A stretch of 35,720 nt of DNA from Chitinophagaceae bacterium (lineage in GTDB: Bacteria; Bacteroidota; Bacteroidia; Chitinophagales; Chitinophagaceae), in contig CANGBQ010000005.1 of the NCBI GenBank assembly GCA_947451985.1, forward strand, positions 1-35,720, read 5' to 3'. Positions 16,617-24,739 of the stretch are shown here, in pieces. A program made the translations under genes and the position numbers. The notes below the pieces were generated by a model that made no database searches, was not told the origin of the DNA, and was given only the letters and a program-made list of their open reading frames with translations. Position 1 is the stretch's first letter. Each line of letters starts with the position of its first letter.

Positions 16617-16643
16617 CATTTGTCATACAACTGTAAACAAATG
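16617..16643. repeat. Inverted repeat CATTTGT-N13-ACAAATG in the actA/purN divergent region
   Basis: A perfect 7-bp inverted repeat (16617-16623 and 16637-16643) with a 13-nt spacer, in the roughly 230-bp region between the divergent actA and DUF6787-purN genes. Centre-to-centre spacing of 20 bp would place both half sites on one DNA face. Could be an operator; could be chance in A/T-rich DNA. Confidence 0.3.
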
Positions 16644-16707
16644 ATGTCTTGTTAAAAAGCCATCAAAAAAACGCATTTTATCGGTTTGTTTTATGCATTT
16701 TTGCAGC

Positions 16708-17577
16708 ATGCTTGAAAAACTTCGAAAAAGGTGGGGCGTTAATGATTGGAACCTGGTTTTGATCCTCTGTACCTTTGCATTGGGCGGAAGTTTCTGTGGG
16801 TATTCTGCTCGTAAGATATTGACAAACATTGTTTTAGAAAACAAAACCCTTTGGTTTTTCTTATATATTTGCTTGGTGACCCTACTTTGGCCCCTGGCAG
16901 TCTTATTGGTGAGTATTCCCTTGGGTCAATTTTCCTTTTTTAAGCGATATATTATCAAAATTTGGTCAAAAATGACCCAAAAAAAGGTAAAAAAGAGTAA
17001 AAATCACTTAAAAATGGCCATTTTTGCCAGCGGAAAAGGAAGCAATGCAGCGAATATTATACGGTATTTTGATGGCCACCCAAGCATATCGGTGGGGTTG
17101 ATTGTTTGCAACAATGCCAACGCAGGGGTTATAGAAATAGCCAAAAAGAACCGGGTCCCGGTGTTGCTAATCAACCGGCAAAGTCTGGACAATCCCAAAG
17201 AATGCCTCGCTGCCCTTCAACAAGCAGGCATGGAGTATTTAGTGTTGGCTGGATTTTTATGGAAACTCCCTCCTCCTATCATTGAAGCCTTTCCCAATAA
17301 GATATTGAATATTCATCCAGCCTTACTACCCCAGTATGGCGGAAAAGGCATGTATGGACAGCATGTACACGAGGCGGTGATTGCTGCGAAAGAAAGTCAA
17401 AGTGGCATCACCATTCATATAGTGGATGAACACTACGACAAGGGAGATATTGTTTTTCAGGCTGCCTGCACCATTGATGCTGCCGATACCCCCGAAAGGC
17501 TCGCCGCTAAAATTCATGCATTAGAACAAGTGCATTTCCCCAAGGTTATTGAACAATACTTGCAAAATCAACGTTAA
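16708..17577 (+). CDS. purN: DUF6787-PurN fusion (membrane domain plus phosphoribosylglycinamide formyltransferase)
   Basis: A 289-residue ORF joining two families. Residues 1-90 (MLEKLRKRWGVNDWNLVLIL, then two helices at about 14-35 and 48-70) look like DUF6787, a Bacteroidota membrane protein normally on its own. A Lys-rich linker (TQKKVKKSKNHLK) follows. PurN begins at MAIFASGKGSNA, whose ATG is at 17014; the catalytic residues are present in ILNIHPALLP (Asn, His) and HIVDEHYDKGDIV (Asp). PurN formylates GAR with 10-formyl-THF in purine synthesis. The frame is open throughout, but A7 (16979-16985) and A6 (16989-16994) runs lie in the linker. The internal ATG at 17014 (or 16972) could give free PurN. 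I start at ATG 16708; it lies 4 nt after TTTTTG, a possible leaderless arrangement. Confidence 0.85.
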   Translation: MLEKLRKRWGVNDWNLVLILCTFALGGSFCGYSARKILTNIVLENKTLWFFLYICLVTLLWPLAVLLVSIPLGQFSFFKRYIIKIWSKMTQKKVKKSKNHLKMAIFASGKGSNAANIIRYFDGHPSISVGLIVCNNANAGVIEIAKKNRVPVLLINRQSLDNPKECLAALQQAGMEYLVLAGFLWKLPPPIIEAFPNKILNIHPALLPQYGGKGMYGQHVHEAVIAAKESQSGITIHIVDEHYDKGDIVFQAACTIDAADTPERLAAKIHALEQVHFPKVIEQYLQNQR

Positions 17578-17632
17578 ATGATGGCCAATGAATAGGGGCC
17601 TAGTGATTGTTTAGTAATATTACATTTTGAAA

Positions 17633-18745
17633 ATGTATTCGTTGCGCAGCATCTTATGTTGGATATTGATTTGCATGGGGCCCTCCTCATTGCAAGCACA
17701 GTTAATTGTTAAAGGAACTGTTTTTGATGTCAGCAAAATCAATTATGTAGAAAATGTTCGTGTGGTAGGCACCAATGGAATATTCGCTGTCACTGACAGC
17801 ATGGGTCGATACAGCATTTGGGTTTCCGAAAAAGACTCGCTTGTTTTTTATTATAACAACAAACCTACTCAACGATTCCCGGTAGCCAGCATCCAGGATC
17901 TCTTACATTTTGATATCAGCATTCATTTACCCATCAAGGGAAAATACAGCACCCTGAAAGAAGTGAAAGTGTTTTCGTCTTCTTACAGAGAAGACTCCAT
18001 AGAGAACAGGCGGATGTATGCTGATATTTATAATTATCAAAAACCACGCTTTTCTTCATCGCTTGGTGCAGATGGCGGAGCAGGACTTGATCTCGATATG
18101 CTGATCAATATGTTTCGGTTTAGAAGAAACAAACAATTGCGTGCGTTTCAGCTGCGCCTGGAAAATGAGGAACAAGAAAAATACGTCGATTACAGATTCA
18201 GTAAATTATTTGTAAAACGTATCACTGGTTTGCAAAGTCCTTTGCTGGATACTTTTATTAAATGGTATCGACCCAATTATGAATTTACCAGAAGCAGCAA
18301 CGAGATCGAATTCAATGAATATATTTTGCAAGCCAACTATCAATTTGAAAAATTAATTCCCCTGATTCAAACCAATCAACCATCCATGGAATACAATCCA
18401 CTCACCCCGGAAGAAGAAAGAGTCATTGTGCACAAAGGAACCGAGCGGCCTTTCTCGGGCGAATACACTAGCTTAAAAGCGACCGGCACTTATGTATGCA
18501 AGCGATGCAACAGTCCGCTGTATTTATCAAAAGATAAATTTGATTCTCATTGTGGATGGCCCAGCTTCGATGATGAAATAGCAGGAGCAGTTAAAAGAGT
18601 GCCGGATGCCGACGGAAGCAGAACAGAAATTGTGTGCGCGAAATGTGGGGGTCATTTGGGGCACGTATTTATAGGAGAGGGACTAACGTCTAAAAATACA
18701 CGACATTGTGTCAATTCCGTTTCGATGAAATTTATTCCCCAGTAA
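17633..18745 (+). CDS. msrB: Secreted fusion: carboxypeptidase-like regulatory domain protein plus MsrB
   Basis: A 370-residue ORF. A signal peptide ([23 protein letters not shown], residues 1-23) precedes a Bacteroidota-type region with a carboxypeptidase-regulatory-like fold (about 24-100) and a basic helical part (about 115-245). After about 250 comes a complete MsrB. It has zinc pairs CKRC and CAKC, the GWPSF motif, and the catalytic Cys in [12 protein letters not shown] near the end. MsrB reduces methionine-R-sulfoxide in proteins. As written, MsrB would be exported to the periplasm or envelope; an internal ATG at 18386 could make a cytoplasmic 119-residue MsrB. Start: ATG 17633; the TTG two codons earlier is less likely. 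The ORF converges with the E1 gene. Confidence 0.84.
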   Translation: MYSLRSILCWILICMGPSSLQAQLIVKGTVFDVSKINYVENVRVVGTNGIFAVTDSMGRYSIWVSEKDSLVFYYNNKPTQRFPVASIQDLLHFDISIHLPIKGKYSTLKEVKVFSSSYREDSIENRRMYADIYNYQKPRFSSSLGADGGAGLDLDMLINMFRFRRNKQLRAFQLRLENEEQEKYVDYRFSKLFVKRITGLQSPLLDTFIKWYRPNYEFTRSSNEIEFNEYILQANYQFEKLIPLIQTNQPSMEYNPLTPEEERVIVHKGTERPFSGEYTSLKATGTYVCKRCNSPLYLSKDKFDSHCGWPSFDDEIAGAVKRVPDADGSRTEIVCAKCGGHLGHVFIGEGLTSKNTRHCVNSVSMKFIPQ

Positions 18746-18796
18746 TGTTTGGAGTGGTTGATCGCTAACTTATGAAACCCATTCAACCTCTGAAAC

Positions 18797-20806
18797 TCAA
18801 TATTGAATAAGACGCTCTACGTATTCACCCAGTCGGGAGTAGGCCATAAAGTTTTTTTCCAATTCAATGTTGAAAGGAATGGGCGTATCCAAGCTGGCGC
18901 AACGCATAATGGGCGCATCCAACAAATGGAAACAATGCTCCGTGATCCAGGCAGCAATTTCGCCTCCTATGCCACCCATCAAACTGTCTTCGTGAACAAT
19001 CAGCACCTTTCCGGTTCTTGCTACCGCTTGTTGAATGGCTTCGTAGTCTAGAGGCAACAAGGTGCGCAGGTCAAGTATGTCAATTGAGCGACGGGGATTT
19101 TTCGAAGCATATTCCAATGCCCAATGAACACCTGCGCCGTAGGTAATAATAGATAACTCTTCTCCGGCTGCAATGTGTTTGGCTTTTCCAATCTCAATTT
19201 CATAGGGCTCGTCTGGCACCATTCCGCTAATGCTTCTATACAAAGCCTTGTGTTCAAAATACATGACAGGATTCGGATCATTGATGGCTGCCATCAACAA
19301 TCCTTTTGCATCTATCGGAGAAGAAGGATACACTACTTTTAATCCTGGTGTGTGAACAAACCAAGCCTCGTTGCTTTGGCTGTGAAAAGGACCGGCTCCC
19401 ACACCGCCTCCAGTAGGCATTCGAATCACTACATCTGCGTTTTGCCCCCAACGGTAGTGTATTTTAGCGAGGTTGTTGATGATTTGATTGAAACCCACAG
19501 TGGCAAAATCGGCAAACTGCATTTCCATCATGGCTTTGTAGCCCATCAAGCTCATACCGAGGGCCGTGCCAACGATAGCGCTTTCACAAAGCGGGGTGTT
19601 TCGAACACGCTCTTTACCATATTTTTGAACAAATCCTTCCGTTACTTTAAACGCGCCGCCGTATTCAGCAATATCCTGGCCCATCAACACAAAATTGGGG
19701 TGTCGTTGCATTGATTGATCTAACGCATCGCTAATAGCATTGATGAATTTTTTTTCCTGCTGTGCACCCTGCACAATGGGCGCATACAAAGAACTATTAT
19801 CAATAATCGTTTGTTGAATAATGCCTCTCGGTGCATAAACATCTGCAATTTCTTCTGGGGTATTAGGAACGATGGGCGCCGCTAAAAATCCTTGCTGAAG
19901 CTCTTCTTCAATATGTTTTTTGAAATCGTTTTTAATGGTTTGTACCGCCGATTCGGTTAGAATGTTTTCTTTTAACAACCAATTCTCATAATTTTTAATA
20001 GGGTCTTTTTGTTCCCATTCTTCAAATAAATGTTTGGGCACATACTTCACGCCACTTGCTTCTTCGTGTCCGCGCATCCGGAAAGTCATACACTCAATTA
20101 CATAGGGCTTTTGGTTCTTGATGCAATAGTCCCTTACCCCTTTAATGGTATCATAGACGGTTAGAATATTGTTTCCATCTATCTGAATCCCCTCAATACC
20201 ATAGCCGGCTGCTTTGTCAATCAAATCCTTGCAACGATATTGCTCTGTAGTAGGGGTACTGAGACCGTAGCCATTGTTTTCAATGATAAAAATAACGGGC
20301 AATTCCCACACAGCTGCGGTGTTCAGGGCTTCGTGAAAATCTCCCTCACTGGTTCCGCCATCACCGGTAAACGCAACAGATACTTTTTTATCCTTATTCA
20401 ATTTGTGTGCCAGCGCTACGCCATCAGCAATCGCCAACTGAGGACCCAAGTGAGAAATCATCCCACAAATATGATGTTCCTTGTTGCCAAAGTGAAAACT
20501 TCTTTCGCGGCCTTTGCTGTATCCGTCTTTGTTGCCCTGCCATTGTTTGAAGAGCTTATGCAAAGGCATTTTTCGGGTAGTGAAGACCCCTAGATTTCGG
20601 TGAAGGGGCATGATCCATTCGTCCGAATCAAGCGCCATCGTAGCGCCCACGGATATGGCTTCTTGCCCAATGCCGCTAAACCATTTTGAAATTTTTCCTT
20701 GACGAAGCAACACCAACATCTTCTCTTCAATCATTCGAGGCAATAAAATCGAATGATATAAATCTATCAATGTGTCGTTGGAGAGCTTTCCTTTTGAAAA
20801 TTGCAT
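18797..20806 (-). CDS. 2-oxoacid dehydrogenase E1, fused alpha and beta subunits
   Basis: A 669-residue single chain. Residues about 1-320 are the E1 alpha part, with the thiamine diphosphate motif GDGGTSEGDFHEALNTAAVWELPVIFIIENN (GDG near 147, NN near 176) and the phosphorylation-loop-like YGLSTPTTEQYRCKD. Residues about 340-669 are E1 beta, beginning ALDQSMQRHPNFVLMGQDIAEYGGAFKVTEG and including GGGVGAGPFHSQS and DLRTLLPLD. Such fused E1 proteins in Bacteroidota are named branched-chain 2-oxoacid or pyruvate dehydrogenase E1; substrate cannot be settled here. No E2 or E3 gene is nearby. The ATG at 20806 is chosen; a TTG five codons upstream is rejected. It follows the M16 pair by 104 bp. 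Confidence 0.92.
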   Translation of the reverse strand: MQFSKGKLSNDTLIDLYHSILLPRMIEEKMLVLLRQGKISKWFSGIGQEAISVGATMALDSDEWIMPLHRNLGVFTTRKMPLHKLFKQWQGNKDGYSKGRERSFHFGNKEHHICGMISHLGPQLAIADGVALAHKLNKDKKVSVAFTGDGGTSEGDFHEALNTAAVWELPVIFIIENNGYGLSTPTTEQYRCKDLIDKAAGYGIEGIQIDGNNILTVYDTIKGVRDYCIKNQKPYVIECMTFRMRGHEEASGVKYVPKHLFEEWEQKDPIKNYENWLLKENILTESAVQTIKNDFKKHIEEELQQGFLAAPIVPNTPEEIADVYAPRGIIQQTIIDNSSLYAPIVQGAQQEKKFINAISDALDQSMQRHPNFVLMGQDIAEYGGAFKVTEGFVQKYGKERVRNTPLCESAIVGTALGMSLMGYKAMMEMQFADFATVGFNQIINNLAKIHYRWGQNADVVIRMPTGGGVGAGPFHSQSNEAWFVHTPGLKVVYPSSPIDAKGLLMAAINDPNPVMYFEHKALYRSISGMVPDEPYEIEIGKAKHIAAGEELSIITYGAGVHWALEYASKNPRRSIDILDLRTLLPLDYEAIQQAVARTGKVLIVHEDSLMGGIGGEIAAWITEHCFHLLDAPIMRCASLDTPIPFNIELEKNFMAYSRLGEYVERLIQY

Positions 20807-20910
20807 ACGCGAATCTCCCAATTATCGGTCAAACAAACAACGACTCGCTTGTTTTTTTACAGAATATTATATGCCGGCTATGAAGTGTATCTAGAAAGAC
20901 GGTGTCTGTA

Positions 20911-22188
20911 TCAATACACCACCAGTTCATAGAAATGCGCTGGTTGTAAGTATCGGTTGGCTAAGGCCATAATTTCGTTGGCATCAATGGATTTGATGGC
21001 TTCCACAGAATCATAAAAATATTGCTCGTCTAAATTATTTAATAAGATGTTTTTCCAACGACCCATGATCTGAAAAGGTCCATCTAATTCACCCAAAATA
21101 CCACCTATCATATAATTACGGACCAACAATAATTCATCATCGGATACTTTTTCTTCGCGAAGCCTTTGCATTTCTTTATAGACTTCCTGAATCGTAGCGT
21201 CGCAGACGTCTTTACCCGCTTCGGTGCTGATTACCCAAGCCGATTGCTGTATATGATTTTGCAAGTAACTATAGATGCCGTAGGTATATCCCTTGTCTTC
21301 TCGGATATTGCTCATCAGTCTTGATCCAAAAAATCCACCAAATAAACTATTCAATACTGCCACTTTTTTAAAATCCGGGTGATGCCTATTGGGGAAAGGC
21401 GCTGCTATTCGGATGGCACCTTGAACCGCTTTTGGATCGTTTTGAATACAATATTTTTTTTCTGCCGCGGGCAGGGTAGCCATGGGTTGAATAGCAAGTG
21501 AATGCTGGCGCGCGCTCAGGGCACCAAAATGTCTATTGAGTTGTGGGCGAATATCGGCGGGCAGGTTGCCGGATACAAAAAGAATACACTTTCCTTGTAA
21601 ATAATAGTTTCGATAAAAAGCTTGACAAGCTTCCACTGTCAATCGCTCAATGTCTTCTATTTGTGAATAGACACCATATGGATGACTCGGCCCGTATACA
21701 TAAGCATCAATCAGTCTGCCTGCCACAAACTCTGCTTTTTGAAGATTCACCCGAAGGCGCTGAATCACATTTTGCTGATATATCTCCAATTCGGCAGCTG
21801 AAAAGATACTGTCCGTAATCATTTCCTCCATCACCGGCAATAAGTGATGCAAGTGTTTGGTTAAAGTATGTAAAGACAGGACGGCTGTTTCATTGTAACA
21901 AGATCGATTGCAATACGCGCCATAATAATCAAACGCTTCATTCAACTGAAAAGCATTGCGTTGGGAGGTGCCGTTTTTCAACAGGAAATTGGTGGCAGCT
22001 GCCACGCCTTTTTGTTGCTCAAAATAATTACCCGCATAAAAAACCATTTCTATCTGCACCACTTCCTGCGCACCGGCATGAACCGTATACACAGGTATTC
22101 CGTTGTCAAGCTCAAAATGATCGTACGGCTTCAGTGCAAGCGCGTATTCAACTGCATCTTTGATGGGAGGGGCTATTTTTCTGTTCAT
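20911..22188 (-). CDS. M16 family peptidase-like subunit lacking the zinc motif
   Basis: A 425-residue M16B-type protein. Two M16 halves are visible, but the HxxEH zinc motif position reads ATNFLLKNGT, so this copy cannot bind the catalytic zinc. The C-terminal half keeps the substrate-binding Arg/Tyr block (FFGSRLMSNIREDKGYTYGIYSYLQ), typical of the partner subunit in heterodimeric M16B proteases. The ATG at 22188 overlaps the upstream stop as ATGA, which implies coupled translation and 1:1 production with its partner. A TTG start at 22227 would lie inside the upstream gene and is rejected. No signal peptide is seen, so the pair is probably cytoplasmic. Confidence 0.92.
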   Translation of the reverse strand: MNRKIAPPIKDAVEYALALKPYDHFELDNGIPVYTVHAGAQEVVQIEMVFYAGNYFEQQKGVAAATNFLLKNGTSQRNAFQLNEAFDYYGAYCNRSCYNETAVLSLHTLTKHLHHLLPVMEEMITDSIFSAAELEIYQQNVIQRLRVNLQKAEFVAGRLIDAYVYGPSHPYGVYSQIEDIERLTVEACQAFYRNYYLQGKCILFVSGNLPADIRPQLNRHFGALSARQHSLAIQPMATLPAAEKKYCIQNDPKAVQGAIRIAAPFPNRHHPDFKKVAVLNSLFGGFFGSRLMSNIREDKGYTYGIYSYLQNHIQQSAWVISTEAGKDVCDATIQEVYKEMQRLREEKVSDDELLLVRNYMIGGILGELDGPFQIMGRWKNILLNNLDEQYFYDSVEAIKSIDANEIMALANRYLQPAHFYELVVY

Positions 22189-23432
22189 AGGATTGAATTG
22201 TCGCTTAAATAATACATTGTATTGCAATTGTTCTCATTGAAAATAACCCGGCTTTCTGACTTGATTTGATCAATGGTGACAGCATGATACCTAGACAATT
22301 CAGTATTCATCAGGTCGGCATCGCCCAACAATTCATACATAGCAATACTGGCCGCTCGATTCATGATGCTCATGTCTTCGAAAGCCATCGCGCTTTCTGT
22401 TTTGTTTTTCACTTTTTCCAATTCAGCAGCGGTAATGCCATCTGATTGTAATTTGATGAGCTCTGCTTCTATCGCCGATTCTGCTTCCTGCATGCTGACG
22501 CCCTTTACCAGCTTGCCTTCGATGGTCAATAGTCCTGCATCAGTGCTGCCAAAATGATAACAATCGATATTGCTGAATAATTTTTTTTCTTTCACCAGCG
22601 ACTGAAACAGACGAGAGGAGCCACCGCCGCCCAAAATATCCGTTATCAAATCGGCTGTATAATATCGATGGTCGGTTCTAGAATACATATGCCAGCACTT
22701 GTACAAAGCATCCAGTGGAACAGCCGCTTTTACTTCTAATTTTCGAGGAGCGGTTTGCGGTGGTTCAACGGGCAAGTGGCGAACATATTTTGTACCGGAC
22801 GGAATGGGACCAAACCATTTTTCAGACAAAGACCGAATATGAGCGGTATCTACATTTCCTGCCACTACCAAAATGGCGTTACTGGGCGTATAGTGTTTGT
22901 GAAAAAATGCTTTTACATCATCCAGGGTAGCATCTTCTACATGTTGTAAAGAAGCGCCGATGGTCATCCATTGATAAGGGTGGCTGGTATAACAAAGCTT
23001 TCTTAGTTGATGCCACACCTCTCCATAGGGTTTATTGATGTAATGTTCCTTAAATTCTTCGCACACCACTTTGCGTTGTACTTCCAGGCTTTTTTTGCTA
23101 AAAGCCAAACTCAACATACGGTCGCTTTCAAGCCAAAAAGCTGTTTCTATATTTTCGGCAGGCAGCTGACAATAATAATTGGTGAGGTCATTGGTGGTGA
23201 AGGCGTTGTTTTCACCGCCCGCCAATTGCAAGGGTTCATCGTATACGGGGATATTTTTACTTCCGCCAAACATAAGATGCTCAAACAAATGAGCAAATCC
23301 GGTTTTCTCGGGATGTTCATCTTTCGCACCTACGTCATACAGCACGTTCACAACCGCCATAGGTGTGCTTTTGTCTTCATGTACCAACACACGGAGTCCG
23401 TTTTCGAGGGTAAATCTTTCAAACTGAATCAT
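22185..23432 (-). CDS. M16 family zinc metallopeptidase, catalytic subunit
   Basis: A 415-residue M16B peptidase. The inverse zinc motif HLFEH (about residues 46-50, in FAHLFEHLMFGGSKN) and the downstream acidic residues of VVCEEFKEHYINKPYGEVWHQL supply the active site. It cleaves short or unfolded peptides inside a clamshell chamber formed with the next gene product. Start: ATG 23432 (MIQFERFTLENGLRVLVHEDKS) matches the family. The longer TTG-started version (to 23546) would translate an intergenic repeat tract and is rejected. A -7 box (TACCTTTG) stands only 4 nt before this ATG, which suggests a leaderless or nearly leaderless message. The stop overlaps the partner start. Confidence 0.94.
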   Translation of the reverse strand: MIQFERFTLENGLRVLVHEDKSTPMAVVNVLYDVGAKDEHPEKTGFAHLFEHLMFGGSKNIPVYDEPLQLAGGENNAFTTNDLTNYYCQLPAENIETAFWLESDRMLSLAFSKKSLEVQRKVVCEEFKEHYINKPYGEVWHQLRKLCYTSHPYQWMTIGASLQHVEDATLDDVKAFFHKHYTPSNAILVVAGNVDTAHIRSLSEKWFGPIPSGTKYVRHLPVEPPQTAPRKLEVKAAVPLDALYKCWHMYSRTDHRYYTADLITDILGGGGSSRLFQSLVKEKKLFSNIDCYHFGSTDAGLLTIEGKLVKGVSMQEAESAIEAELIKLQSDGITAAELEKVKNKTESAMAFEDMSIMNRAASIAMYELLGDADLMNTELSRYHAVTIDQIKSESRVIFNENNCNTMYYLSDNSIL

Positions 23433-23436
23433 GTGG

Positions 23437-23444
23437 CAAAGGTA
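23437..23444 (-). promoter_or_regulatory. Predicted -7 box for the M16 pair (TACCTTTG), 4 nt from the ATG
   Basis: TACCTTTG on the minus strand fits TAnnTTTG exactly. The distance to the ATG at 23432 is four bases, so transcription would start at or next to the start codon. No TTG -33 element is seen at the standard distance. Confidence 0.45.
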
Positions 23445-23460
23445 GGAAGGAATTGGTTGA

Positions 23461-23522
23461 GGTTTAAATGGTTTGAAAGGTTTAATAGGTTGCAAAGATT
23501 CCCTAAACTCTTTAAACCAATT
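23461..23522. repeat. Degenerate 9-bp tandem repeat with inverted half
   Basis: Four head-to-tail 9-mers (GGTTTAAAT, GGTTTGAAA, GGTTTAATA, GGTTGCAAA; 23461-23496) are followed by two related units in reverse orientation (23497-23514, reading GGTTTAAAG-like on the minus strand). An outer 8-bp inverted repeat AATTGGTT/AACCAATT lies at 23451-23458 and 23515-23522. The tract fills the gap between the divergent M16 and mqnC genes. Confidence 0.6.
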
Positions 23523-23584
23523 AAGCGCTTGAAACTTCTGAAACAATCACCAAAAATTGTAAGCAGCAATCAACTTATTGGACT

Positions 23585-23592
23585 TAATTTTG
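23585..23592 (+). promoter_or_regulatory. Predicted -7 box for mqnC (TAATTTTG)
   Basis: TAATTTTG matches TAnnTTTG, 20 nt before the ATG at 23613 and 11 nt before the ATG at 23604. The nearest upstream TTG at 23557-23559 is 25 nt away, longer than the usual spacing of about 19, so the -33 element is weak. Confidence 0.45.
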
Positions 23593-23612
23593 TTATCAAT
23601 TAAATGCTTCGA

Positions 23613-24734
23613 ATGGAAATCAACCAATTATTAGAAAAGGCGTTGCACTTTGAGTTTTTAACGGTAGAAGAAGGGGTTTTTCTGTTCGAACAAGCGCCGC
23701 TGACCGAGTTGATGTTTGTAGCAGACACCCTGCGAAAAAATCAAGTGCCTCACGGAAAAGTCACCTGGCAAATTGATCGCAATGTCAACACTACCAATGT
23801 CTGTTTGGCCAATTGTAAGTTTTGTAATTTCTATCGGATTCCCGGACATGCAGAGGCTTATATTACTGATATCGACACGTACAAACAAAAAATTGAAGAA
23901 ACCATCAAGTATGGTGGTGATCAATTGTTGTTACAGGGCGGGCACCATCCAGATTTGGGATTGTCGTTTTATGTGAATCTGTTTAAAGAAATTAAGTCTC
24001 TGTATCCGAATATCAAATTACATACATTGGGACCCCCGGAAATCGCCCACATCACCAAGCTGGAAAAAAGCACCCATCGAGAAGTGTTGATGGCGCTGAA
24101 AGAAGCCGGCATGGACAGCTTGCCCGGAGCCGGAGCAGAAATTTTAACGGACAGGGTTAGACGACTGATCAGTAAAGGTAAATGCGGTGCGCAAGAATGG
24201 CTGGACATCATGCATGAGTGTCATAAATTAAACATTACCACTTCGGCTACGATGATGTTTGGACACGTCGAAACCATTGTTGAAAGATTTGAGCACTTGG
24301 TGAAAATCAGAGAGGTACAAAGCAGAAAGCCCGAAGATGCAAAAGGATTTTTGGCGTTTATTCCTTGGACCTTTCAGGACGTGGATACGTTATTAACGAA
24401 AATCAGAGGCGTGCACAACCTTACTACTGCAGAAGAATACATACGCATGATTGCGATGAGCAGAATCATGTTGCCCAATATTAAAAATATTCAAGCCAGC
24501 TGGCTAACGGTAGGTAAACAAGTAGCACAGGTTTGTTTGCAGGCAGGTGCGAATGATTTTGGCAGCATCATGATTGAAGAAAATGTGGTGAGTGCGGCGG
24601 GTGCGCCCCATCGCTTCACCAGCAAAACCATTCAGGAGGCCATTCGTGAAGCAGGTTTTGAACCACAATTACGGAACCAACAATATGAATGGAGAGAACT
24701 GCCGGTGATGGAGGAGCAGGTTATTAATTATTAA
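23613..24734 (+). CDS. mqnC: Dehypoxanthine futalosine cyclase MqnC (radical SAM)
   Basis: A 373-residue radical SAM enzyme. The 4Fe-4S motif is CLANCKFCNF (CxxxCxxC, about residues 68-75), preceded by QIDRNVNTTNV and followed by YGGDQLLLQGGHHPDLGLSFY. DSLPGAGAEILTDRVRRLIS and the C-terminal ASWLTVGKQVAQVCLQAGANDFGSIMIEENVVSAAG are typical of MqnC rather than MqnE. It closes dehypoxanthine futalosine into the cyclic form in the futalosine menaquinone pathway, which supplies the substrate of the ACIII encoded in this window. The ATG at 23613 is preferred because the -7 box leaves very little room before the ATG at 23604. DUF3817 follows after 5 bp. Confidence 0.93.
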   Translation: MEINQLLEKALHFEFLTVEEGVFLFEQAPLTELMFVADTLRKNQVPHGKVTWQIDRNVNTTNVCLANCKFCNFYRIPGHAEAYITDIDTYKQKIEETIKYGGDQLLLQGGHHPDLGLSFYVNLFKEIKSLYPNIKLHTLGPPEIAHITKLEKSTHREVLMALKEAGMDSLPGAGAEILTDRVRRLISKGKCGAQEWLDIMHECHKLNITTSATMMFGHVETIVERFEHLVKIREVQSRKPEDAKGFLAFIPWTFQDVDTLLTKIRGVHNLTTAEEYIRMIAMSRIMLPNIKNIQASWLTVGKQVAQVCLQAGANDFGSIMIEENVVSAAGAPHRFTSKTIQEAIREAGFEPQLRNQQYEWRELPVMEEQVINY

Positions 24735-24739
24735 TACTG

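Noticed and set aside
16546-16644. A 32-codon ORF preceded by GGGAGG, a Shine-Dalgarno-like sequence, in the actA/purN gap
   Set aside because: Genes in this phylum rarely use such sites, the peptide is Phe/Lys-rich noise from A/T-rich DNA, and the ORF runs through the palindrome and the inverted repeat.
18746-18796. A bidirectional terminator between the converging msrB fusion and E1 genes
   Set aside because: No GC-containing stem with a T run is present; only a 6-bp ATTCAA/TTGAAT repeat that extends into coding sequence.
23433-23546. N-terminal extension of the M16 catalytic subunit (KPFKPFKP-rich) from a TTG
   Set aside because: It is translation of the intergenic 9-bp repeat tract; the family alignment begins at ATG 23432.
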